NCBI GenBank assembly: GCA_030619685.1
Contig: JAUXAX010000018.1
Location: forward strand, 1 to 35,868
Direction of reading: 5' to 3'
Origin: Dehalococcoidia bacterium
Lineage (GTDB): Bacteria > Chloroflexota > Dehalococcoidia > SZUA-161
DNA length: 35,868 nt
A model generated the notes under the pieces. The model saw only the letters and a list, made by a program, of their open reading frames with translations. It ran no database searches and was not told the DNA's origin. Every line of letters begins with the position of its first letter. Position 1 is the stretch's first letter. This document shows, piece after piece, positions 1-7,100 of the stretch. The translations under genes and the position numbers were made by a program.

Positions 1-2
1 CC

Positions 3-2096
3 ACTAATGCCGCCACCAGCGTGACGACCAACTCGGCTACCCTGAATGGTAACCTCACCAGCTTGGGCACCGCTTCTTCCGTTGATGTATCCTTCGAGTA
101 CGGCCTAACTGACAGCTATGGCAGCGAGACTACACCACAAACTCTCACCGGCACCGGTACCTTCAACGACGGTATCAGCGGCCTCGACCCAGGTACCACA
201 TATCACTTCAGGGCCAAGGCCGTAGGAGACGGCACCGCAGTAGGCACTGACATGCAATTTACCACCGGCACTACTCCGCCATCCGTTACCACCAATGCCG
301 CCACGGACGTGACGATCAACTCGGCCACCCTGAACGGCAACCTCACCGGCTTGGGCACCGCCTCTTCCGTTGATGTCTCCTTCGAGTGGGGAAATACCAC
401 CGACTATGGAAATGAGACTACACCACAAAACCTTACCGACACCGGCGCCTTCAGCGCTGCCATCAGCGGCCTCGACCCTGACACTACCTACTACTTCAGG
501 GCCAAGGCTGTTGGCGACGGCACCGACTACGGCGATGATGTGACGTTCACCACTGGCACAACGCCACCAGCTGTGAGCACCCTCATCGCCAGCAATGTCA
601 CCACCAACTCGGCTACCCTGAACGGTTACCTCAACAACATGGGCACCGCCTCATCCGTTGCTGTATCCTTCCAGTGGGGAAATACCACCGCCTATGGAAA
701 TGAGACCGCTGCCAGCGATATGACCCAATTCGGTACCTTCAGCGCCCCACTCACCGGCCTCGATCCCGACACCACCTACCACTACAGGGCCAGGGCTGTC
801 GGCCACGATACCGACTATGGCGATAATATGCAATTCATCACCGGCACCACTCCACCATCCGTTACCACTTTGCCCGCTAGCGACATAACCTTCGACTCCG
901 CCAGGCTGCACGGTAACCTCACCAGTATGGGCACTGTCGTAACCCTCGACCCGCCAGACAATTCTATTGATGTATCCTTCGAGTGGGCGACCGATGACTA
1001 CTACACTACTTATGGTACCTATGGCAACGAAACCAGCCCGCCATGGCCCATGACCGGACCGGGCACCTTCTCTTTCGACCTGTCCAGCCTCTCGCCCGGC
1101 ATTACCTATCACTACAGGGCCAAGGCCGCAGCGGGGGCTCACGGCACTGGCTACGGCGATGATGAAACGTTCACCACGTTGAGCACGCCTCCAAGCGTTA
1201 CCACCAATGCTGCCACAGATGTCGCCACCAACTCGGCTACCCTGAACGGTTACCTCATCACTATGGGCACCGCCTCATCCGTAGATGTATCCTTCGAGTA
1301 CGGCCTCGACACAAGCTACGGCAGCGAGACTACCCCGCAAACTCTGACCACCACCCGTACCTTCAGCACCCCCATCAGCGGCCTTTCGCCCGGCACTACC
1401 TATCACTACAGGGCTAAGGCTATCGGCCACGGCACAGCCTACACCGTTGATATGACGTTCACCACTAAGCCTGCTAACAGGCCCCCCAACACTCCAGGGA
1501 ACCCATCGCCTGCGGACGGTGCGGCTGGCGTCTCCATTGATGCTAACCTGAGCTGGACAGGAGGGGACCCTGATATTGGTGATACTGTGACTTATAAAGT
1601 CTACTTCGGGGCTTCCAGCTCACCACCACTGAAAGCCACTATTCAGACTACAACGACCTATGACCCAGGGACACTGGCCTATGACACCCACTATTACTGG
1701 AGGATCAGCGCCAAGGATAATCACGGGGCGCCCAGTGGGGAGGCGCTCTGGGACTTCACCACTGAGGCTGAACCAAACCCGACGCCGACACCCTCGCCTA
1801 CGCCATCGGAAGGAGGCGGCTCATCTGGGGGAGGCGGCTCATCTGGGGGAGGCGGCTCGTCTGGGGGAGGCGGCTCGTCGCCAGGATCGCCTACACCTAC
1901 ACCGACGCCGACGCCTACACCTACACCTACACCGACGCCTACACCTACACTGACGCCCCCGGCCGCAATAAGCTGGTCGCTTATCATAGGCATCAGCGGG
2001 GCAGTCGTGCTAATTGGGCTATGCCTCGCCTTGCTCCTGAGCCTTAAAGGACGCACTAGGCAAGATGGATCCAGCCAGCAAGAAGAGGAGCCCTAG
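3..2096 (+). CDS. Surface protein with fibronectin-III-like repeats, 5' end outside window
   Basis: The reading frame is open from the first bases and already matches the repeat consensus before the first GTG at 21, so the gene starts upstream of the window. It holds five repeats of about 90 to 110 residues (about 3-277, 278-571, 572-853, 854-1186, 1187-1474), each with an NSATLNG start, a DVSFE(W/Y)G middle and a TTYHYRAKA end, which is fibronectin-III-like. A sixth Ig/FN3-type domain (about 1480-1770) contains THYYWRISAKD. A low-complexity stalk follows: Pro-Thr, then four Gly-Gly-Gly-Gly-Ser-Ser-type units, then Pro-Thr again. The end is one hydrophobic helix (about 1968-2045) and a short charged tail. 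I infer an extracellular, membrane-anchored adhesin or cell-wall protein. No catalytic motif is visible. Confidence 0.85.
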   Translation, partial: TNAATSVTTNSATLNGNLTSLGTASSVDVSFEYGLTDSYGSETTPQTLTGTGTFNDGISGLDPGTTYHFRAKAVGDGTAVGTDMQFTTGTTPPSVTTNAATDVTINSATLNGNLTGLGTASSVDVSFEWGNTTDYGNETTPQNLTDTGAFSAAISGLDPDTTYYFRAKAVGDGTDYGDDVTFTTGTTPPAVSTLIASNVTTNSATLNGYLNNMGTASSVAVSFQWGNTTAYGNETAASDMTQFGTFSAPLTGLDPDTTYHYRARAVGHDTDYGDNMQFITGTTPPSVTTLPASDITFDSARLHGNLTSMGTVVTLDPPDNSIDVSFEWATDDYYTTYGTYGNETSPPWPMTGPGTFSFDLSSLSPGITYHYRAKAAAGAHGTGYGDDETFTTLSTPPSVTTNAATDVATNSATLNGYLITMGTASSVDVSFEYGLDTSYGSETTPQTLTTTRTFSTPISGLSPGTTYHYRAKAIGHGTAYTVDMTFTTKPANRPPNTPGNPSPADGAAGVSIDANLSWTGGDPDIGDTVTYKVYFGASSSPPLKATIQTTTTYDPGTLAYDTHYYWRISAKDNHGAPSGEALWDFTTEAEPNPTPTPSPTPSEGGGSSGGGGSSGGGGSSGGGGSSPGSPTPTPTPTPTPTPTPTPTPTLTPPAAISWSLIIGISGAVVLIGLCLALLLSLKGRTRQDGSSQQEEEP
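1812..1950 (+). repeat. In-frame tandem repeats coding the Gly-Ser and Pro-Thr stalk
   Basis: An 18-base unit, ggaggcggctcatctggg, is repeated about four times from 1812, followed by six-base cctaca/ccgacg-type units to about 1950. Both periods are multiples of three, so changes in copy number would lengthen or shorten the stalk without a frameshift. Confidence 0.9.
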
Positions 2097-2330
2097 TCTT
2101 TGCTACTCGTAAAGTGTCCAGCCCTTTACGAGCACGCAAATGGCCTGACTTGACAGAGGACAGTCCAGCTACGACAGTCCTAGTACGGAGGTACTGCCTC
2201 GGTGGGAACGAAAGTACCATAATTAGTGGGAAAAGGTAACTTAGAGTAGCTCCCGTTCTCTTGACTTGCTCTACTTTGTATGGTATTTTATGCAAAGTAC
2301 TTCTGTTCGGGGAAGCCAAAAAGAAAAAGT

Positions 2331-2495
2331 GGCTCCGCGCAGCCGGAAACTGCGGGAGCCATGGCACGTGGTGCGGGAACACCTTGTGCATATTTATTAT
2401 AGCACGTGTGACAAATTTACGCATCTCAGTGCTGGTCGATGCAGTCTTTGCCAGTGGCGCCGGGCTCTGGTTTCCAGACAACGGCAGTCCACTGG
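2331..2495 (+). promoter_or_regulatory. Structured leader with three consecutive stem-loops
   Basis: The 543-base gap before the next gene holds three hairpins. One at 2331-2360 pairs ggctcc/ggagcc and cgcag/ctgcg around a seven-base loop. One at 2364-2389 pairs gcac/gtgc and ggtg/cacc around an internal loop. One at 2451-2495 pairs ccagtgg/ccactgg and has an inner ctgg/ccag stem. A smaller ggtact/agtacc stem is near 2191-2219. I do not recognise a known riboswitch; the c-di-GMP-I core motif is absent. No intrinsic terminator is evident. This may be a structured 5' UTR. Confidence 0.4.
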
Positions 2496-2639
2496 AGATC
2501 AAGAAAGAGGAGGTGGGCATATCAAACTCAAGTATAGCGATAAAGTGGCTGAAGATGCAGTTATGCCCTTGCCCCCGATAGAATTGGGGCGGTCGATAGG
2601 GCGAGAAGGCGACACTGAAAAGGAAGGGGGTGAAAAGAG

Positions 2640-5003
2640 ATGAGAAATAAATTTGGAAAGATATGGCGAATAACCATGGCGATGGCGTTGGTTCTGATGC
2701 TGATGCCAGTTCTGACGGTAGCATCACCTGTTGCCGCGGACAATCCGTGTGATTGTGATGCAACGGTCACTGTGTGCCCAGTTGTTGTGCCCTGCGACAC
2801 GGTGGAGGTGGACAAGGAGTTTACCGTGAAAAACGACGATAAGGCCACGTGCGACATCTGCAGGTTCCAAGTTATCGTGCCCACGGATGGTGGCGCCCCG
2901 GTCTATACCGACCTCACAGGGGTCTCGGGACCAGCAGGCTGGAGCTATCAATGGGGTATTGACTTCGGCAGCGGCGAGGTGTCATGGATACTGTGGCATG
3001 CTCTAACATCCGATGCCTGCATCGACCCCGGCAACACCGAGAACTTCGGACTCGATGTCACGGCACCGGCAGCGGCTGACGAATACTGGTGGGACTGGTA
3101 TATCTGGGACAGTCTCCTACCTTGTGCCGCCCATCCATGTCTCGCTGACCCCCCGTGTGACGAGGGCTCGGTGAGGCAGAGTGTGGATTGCGACGACCCG
3201 GTGGTAAGCACTGATTGTGCTACGGAGTGCACCACTTGGGTGGACGATGCAGAAGTTTATCAGAGGGGGACCGGCCCGTACTGGATCTACGCCATAGTCA
3301 CCGATCCCGAGGGCAACCTCGACACGGTGGAGTTGTGGGTCAACAGGGAGAAAGGTTGTCTTTGGGAGGGTGCTTGGACCATACACACCATGAACCCGAC
3401 TGCTAATCCAGACGAGTACAAAGCGAAGATCACTGACAAACCGAACTCCACGGACATCTACTACAAGGTTGTAGCTACGGACTTAGCGGGCCATGTAACT
3501 GAGCAATGCTGCCACTTCCACGTAGACAAGGCAGCTCCTGTGGTCGAGGTTGTAGTCAGCGACGAATGCTTTGCTCCTGGGCAACCGGTTCCCATTACCG
3601 TAAACGTGACCTGCCCGTATGATGCCGAGCATGCCGATCTACCGGATCTGGCAGGTAACGAGCCTGCGGTGACGGTGAATGGCTCCGCGGCTTACGTTAG
3701 CGGGCCAACCGGATCATATCCTACCTGGGACTTCGTTTATGAGTACACCGGGGAAGGAAGCGATGATTGCGACCATGCGGTGGTGGCTACTATCGAGGAC
3801 TGCATAGACAACGAAGGTACCGGCCGAGCATCCTTCGATGTCGACGGCGTAGCTCCCGATTGCCCGGATGTGAGCGGGGAAGCATGCCCGCTGGAGAACA
3901 AGCTATGGTGGGAGTGCGTGGACGACGCAGGAACGCATTGCCCCGACGGCAATGTTTTCTACAAAGTCTATCGCGACGATGTTGGTCTCATAGACACGAC
4001 CGAAGTAGGCGTGTGCTACCCTGATAGTGGCGATCCCTGGATCGACACCACCGGCGGTCTTGTGGACGGTACAACGTACTGCTACACTGTGACCGCAGTG
4101 GACGAACGAGGCAACGAGAGGGATGACTGTGATCCCGTGTGCCTAACGTACTTCGAGGGCATTCCACCGGACCCCTACGACTTCGAGATCTGTGCCGGCT
4201 GGAACCTGATCTCGCTGCCCAAGGTCCCGTTCAATCCTAACATCCTTGGCGAAGACGGAGTTCTGGAGGATGTCCTGGATCAAGAGGGTGAGGTAGTCTG
4301 GGGCTACGATCCCGAAACTGGTTGGCATTCCAGCAATCACTTGGGTGCTGGCGAATTGGACCAGATGGTTGATGGCCAGGGGTACTGGCTCTATAGCCTT
4401 GTAGCGGGTACGGTTACAGGCCAGGGATGGGACATGGCAGTTGGTCCCGTAACTCCGCCACTGTACCCCGTACAGGCGGGCTGGAACCTCATAGGCTTCA
4501 AGTCGCAAGTGGAGATGTGCCCAGTCGAGTACCTGTGGAGGCTTTTGGTAGCCGATGCCACAGGATCCGCCATCTTAGAGATGGGAAGCAATGTGTTTGT
4601 AGAGTGGTGGGATACATGGGGCGCGGCATCCTGGTTTGCGCATGTAGAAGCCTACGGTGCCCCAGGCGCGTATCCCATCGACGAGATGGAGTGGCTTAAC
4701 TGGTGGGAGACTACAGGCGCGGCAGCTTTCGATGCACACGTTGGGCAGTATCACACATCAGAGTGGGCGCAGATGCAAGTCTCGCTTGAACTGCAGTTCG
4801 AGAACCTGCTGATGATGCTGTTTGGCTACGACTGCGACTGCGACTTCCTAGACTACTACGTCCCGAGCATGATGGTTCCCGGTAGTGGCTACTGGCTCTA
4901 CGTCCCAGACGGCGGGGAGATACTCCCTATAGGTATGGAGTATCTGTTCTTCCTGCAAGTCATGGGCGGGGGCGGCTATTGCCCGGACGGAGTGTGCCTA
5001 TAG
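2640..5003 (+). CDS. Cys-rich secreted protein with Ig-like domains and two GWNLI/GYWLY modules
   Basis: The ATG is preceded by a purine-rich site (aaggaaggggg, eight bases away) and opens a Sec signal peptide of about 33 residues ending near VAADNPC. The mature protein is unusually rich in cysteine, with many CD/DC pairs. Residues about 200-300 and 300-405 look like Ig/cadherin-like beta domains. Residues about 518-600 and 612-760 are two copies of a module that starts AGWNLI and ends GYWLY, a pattern often seen at the C-terminus of large secreted bacterial proteins. Unlike its neighbours it has no C-terminal membrane helix, so it may be released or held by disulfides or by partner proteins. 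No enzyme motif is seen; the function is unknown. Confidence 0.85.
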   Translation: MRNKFGKIWRITMAMALVLMLMPVLTVASPVAADNPCDCDATVTVCPVVVPCDTVEVDKEFTVKNDDKATCDICRFQVIVPTDGGAPVYTDLTGVSGPAGWSYQWGIDFGSGEVSWILWHALTSDACIDPGNTENFGLDVTAPAAADEYWWDWYIWDSLLPCAAHPCLADPPCDEGSVRQSVDCDDPVVSTDCATECTTWVDDAEVYQRGTGPYWIYAIVTDPEGNLDTVELWVNREKGCLWEGAWTIHTMNPTANPDEYKAKITDKPNSTDIYYKVVATDLAGHVTEQCCHFHVDKAAPVVEVVVSDECFAPGQPVPITVNVTCPYDAEHADLPDLAGNEPAVTVNGSAAYVSGPTGSYPTWDFVYEYTGEGSDDCDHAVVATIEDCIDNEGTGRASFDVDGVAPDCPDVSGEACPLENKLWWECVDDAGTHCPDGNVFYKVYRDDVGLIDTTEVGVCYPDSGDPWIDTTGGLVDGTTYCYTVTAVDERGNERDDCDPVCLTYFEGIPPDPYDFEICAGWNLISLPKVPFNPNILGEDGVLEDVLDQEGEVVWGYDPETGWHSSNHLGAGELDQMVDGQGYWLYSLVAGTVTGQGWDMAVGPVTPPLYPVQAGWNLIGFKSQVEMCPVEYLWRLLVADATGSAILEMGSNVFVEWWDTWGAASWFAHVEAYGAPGAYPIDEMEWLNWWETTGAAAFDAHVGQYHTSEWAQMQVSLELQFENLLMMLFGYDCDCDFLDYYVPSMMVPGSGYWLYVPDGGEILPIGMEYLFFLQVMGGGGYCPDGVCL

Positions 5004-5065
5004 CTAAACGTTTTCACAGCCTGTGAGGGCGTAAGGCATAGGATTAAGGCGATTAAGGCCTAAAG

Positions 5066-5101
5066 GGGAGGGGCTCCTTCCTGAAAGGGAGAGCCCCTCC
5101 C
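5066..5101 (+). terminator. Strong hairpin after the Cys-rich protein gene
   Basis: Eleven perfect base pairs (gggaggggctc at 5066-5076 with gagcccctccc at 5091-5101) around a 14-base loop, 62 bases past the stop codon. There is no run of T after it, so it may act as an mRNA-end stabiliser or a non-canonical terminator. Confidence 0.55.
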
Positions 5102-5122
5102 TCAGCTTGTAAGGCAAAGGTA

Positions 5123-5173
5123 GGGGCGTTCAATTGAACGCTCCTTGACAAAGGAGTATTTATTGCTTAGAGT
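5123..5173 (+). promoter_or_regulatory. Promoter with a palindromic operator abutting the -35 box
   Basis: TTGACA at 5145-5150, a 17-base spacer and TAGAGT at 5168-5173 give a sigma70-type promoter for the gene starting at 5208. Directly upstream lies a perfect 16-base palindrome, gcgttcaattgaacgc (5126-5141), extended by three G-C or G-U pairs on each side to 5123-5144. Its position touching the -35 box suggests a regulator binding site. Confidence 0.6.
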
Positions 5174-5207
5174 ACTTGCAATCGATGAATAGCGAGAAAA
5201 GGAGAGG

Positions 5208-6626
5208 ATGAAAGCTAGAGGCAGTTTTGCCATAGTCATGGTGGTTGCCCTGCTGGCGCTGCTGGCGGGGCCGATGGCGGCGCTGGCTCAACAACCACCG
5301 CCGATACCCCACGCGTTTTATGGTACAGTGACCATCAACGGCAGTCCCGCTCCCGATGGCCTGGAGGTCACCGCAGAGATCGAAGGAGCGGAGTATGAGA
5401 GCGCCACGACGTCGGCAGGAAGGTATGGGTACGTTGAGGAGTTCATGGTGCCCGCGGATGACCCCAATACAGGGCAAAAGGACGGCGGGGTGAACGGCGA
5501 TGAGATCACATTTAAAGTCCTCGGGGTAGTCGCCGCAACCGATCCCCCAGGGCCGATATTATTCGAGAGCATGGCTTTCGACGAGGTCAACCTGGCGGTT
5601 ACCATCGCGGCTCCGGTGGCGAGCTTCGGCGCGAATCCCACCAGCGGAGACGCCTCGCTGACCGTCCAGTTCACGGATCAGTCAGCAGGCATCGACATCA
5701 CATCCTGGTCATGGGACTTTGGTGATGGAGAAACGAGCACACTCCAGAATCCCTCCCATACCTATAGTGCCGGCATCTACACTGTCAAATTGACCGTAAC
5801 CGGCCCCAGCGGAACTACCACCGCGACCAAGACAGACTACATCCACTCGTATGGCCCCCTGTCTGCGGCTTTCAGCGCCAGCCCCAGGAGCGGAGTAGCC
5901 CCGCTATATGTCCAGTTCACGGATCTGTCAACGGGACAAATTGATAGTCGGCATTGGGAATTTGGGGATGGGGGAACTTCAACGGCAACAAACCCGTCCC
6001 ATATCTACACCAGCCCGGGCGAGTACACCGTATCGCTGACTGTAACCGGCCCCACGGGGTCTAAAACTATAGACAGGGCAAACTACATCACGGTGACGGG
6101 TCCAACCCCAACCCCAACCCCTACCCCTACCGGTACCCCAATTGCTACCCCCACGCCGAGTCCAAGCCCTACACTCACCCCGACGGCGACACCAACGGCG
6201 ACACCAACGGCGACTCCCAGCCCTACACCACATCCCACAGGCCTCCTGGTATCAATTGAGGTAACCCCGCAGAGCGCCTCGATTGCAGTTGGCCAGACCC
6301 GACAGTTTAGGGCAGAAGGAACATATGACGATGGCAGCACCCCCAATATCACTACTACAGCCACCTGGGCTAGCTCTAATACCGCAACAGCAACCATCGA
6401 TGATACAGGACTGGCCACAGGGATAGCTCTAGGGTCCACTGAGATAGCTGCAACCTTAGATGGGATAACAAGCGGTCCGGCCACTCTAACCGTCACCACG
6501 TCCACCTCGTCAGAAGGAGTACCCTGGCCGCTGGCAGGGGGGATAATCGGCGCCGCGGTGTTATTAGCTGCAGCCATAGTGTTCTTTGCACTGCGCAGAC
6601 CGAAGCGCGGCGGCGAAGCAGCGTAA
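5208..6626 (+). CDS. Membrane-anchored PKD and Big_2 domain surface protein
   Basis: The ATG follows aaggagagg with very short spacing and opens a signal peptide (residues 1-28, ending ALAQ). In order: a beta-sandwich resembling a carboxypeptidase-regulatory domain (about 36-125, FYGTVTINGSPAPDG), two PKD domains (about 137-212 with SWDFGDGE and 217-296 with WEFGDGG), a Pro-Thr stalk (297-344), one Big_2 domain (345-430, VSIEVTPQSASI), one transmembrane helix (about 438-461) and a basic tail ending GGEAA. Known PKD and Big_2 domains are extracellular binding or spacer modules, so a cell-surface or S-layer-associated role is inferred. The tail is very like that of the vWA protein downstream. 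Confidence 0.85.
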   Translation: MKARGSFAIVMVVALLALLAGPMAALAQQPPPIPHAFYGTVTINGSPAPDGLEVTAEIEGAEYESATTSAGRYGYVEEFMVPADDPNTGQKDGGVNGDEITFKVLGVVAATDPPGPILFESMAFDEVNLAVTIAAPVASFGANPTSGDASLTVQFTDQSAGIDITSWSWDFGDGETSTLQNPSHTYSAGIYTVKLTVTGPSGTTTATKTDYIHSYGPLSAAFSASPRSGVAPLYVQFTDLSTGQIDSRHWEFGDGGTSTATNPSHIYTSPGEYTVSLTVTGPTGSKTIDRANYITVTGPTPTPTPTPTGTPIATPTPSPSPTLTPTATPTATPTATPSPTPHPTGLLVSIEVTPQSASIAVGQTRQFRAEGTYDDGSTPNITTTATWASSNTATATIDDTGLATGIALGSTEIAATLDGITSGPATLTVTTSTSSEGVPWPLAGGIIGAAVLLAAAIVFFALRRPKRGGEAA

Positions 6627-6639
6627 GCAGATGTTCCAT

Positions 6640-6713
6640 TGCCACGGCAAATGGCCGCGGCTCCTCCATGACTCTTTCCACCTCTACGACAACCTTGTTA
6701 GTCTTGTAAATTG
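6640..6713 (-). pseudogene. Remnant of a small membrane-protein gene
   Basis: Read on the minus strand, this stretch gives IYKTNKVVVEVERV and then, after an apparent deletion of about 54 bases, bases matching the 3' flank of the minus-strand gene at 9610-9930 (IYESNNVILAVETVV). The shared DNA core includes ggccatttgc followed by gGAACATC. It sits directly behind the PKD protein gene, just as the fuller copy sits behind the vWA gene. Confidence 0.4.
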
Positions 6714-6925
6714 AGTAGGGGGAATCGTTTCAGTAAAAGGATATCGCTGGCTTCTCGAACAGAGGGAAGCTTGACTCCTTCTTTGAGGGTTGGTAGAAGA
6801 AGCTCAAGGGGAGGAATTGGTGGGTGAAGTCACCTCCCGTGCAATCACCCAAATGGCTTGATTTGACTAGTAGGTAGTAATATGACAAAAGTACTAGATC
6901 GAGGGGAAACGACAGGTTCAGATAG

Positions 6926-6987
6926 TTGACATTTGCCCTTCGGCGAATTATACTCAAGAGCGAAGCCGACCTTAGAAGGTCGGTTTT
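6926..6987 (+). promoter_or_regulatory. Strong promoter followed by a hairpin at the transcript's 5' end
   Basis: TTGACA (6926-6931), a 17-base spacer and TATACT (6949-6954) form a near-consensus sigma70 promoter for the vWA gene. Five or six bases after the expected start is a hairpin, ccgacct/aggtcgg (6966-6972 with 6977-6983), followed by TTTT. It could be an attenuator or a 5' stabilising stem. Confidence 0.65.
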
Positions 6988-7033
6988 AATAACAAAAGAG
7001 ACTAATATAATCGACGGAGTACAAACCAATATA

Positions 7034-7075
7034 GCGGCTGCCAATAAGTGCCACGTCGCACGGACGTGTGGGGCA
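7034..7075 (+). promoter_or_regulatory. Leader stem-loop just before the vWA gene
   Basis: ggctgcc and ggcagcc enclose an inner ccacgtc/gacgtgtgg stem. The structure ends about 25 bases before the ATG at 7101 and leaves the ribosome binding site (agggggaagtg) free. Confidence 0.4.
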
Positions 7076-7100
7076 GCCCTAAAGAACAGGGGGAAGTGAA

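Noticed and set aside
2097..2639. c-di-GMP-I riboswitch in the surface-gene leader
   Set aside because: The conserved core expected of that class is not present in this leader or the others.
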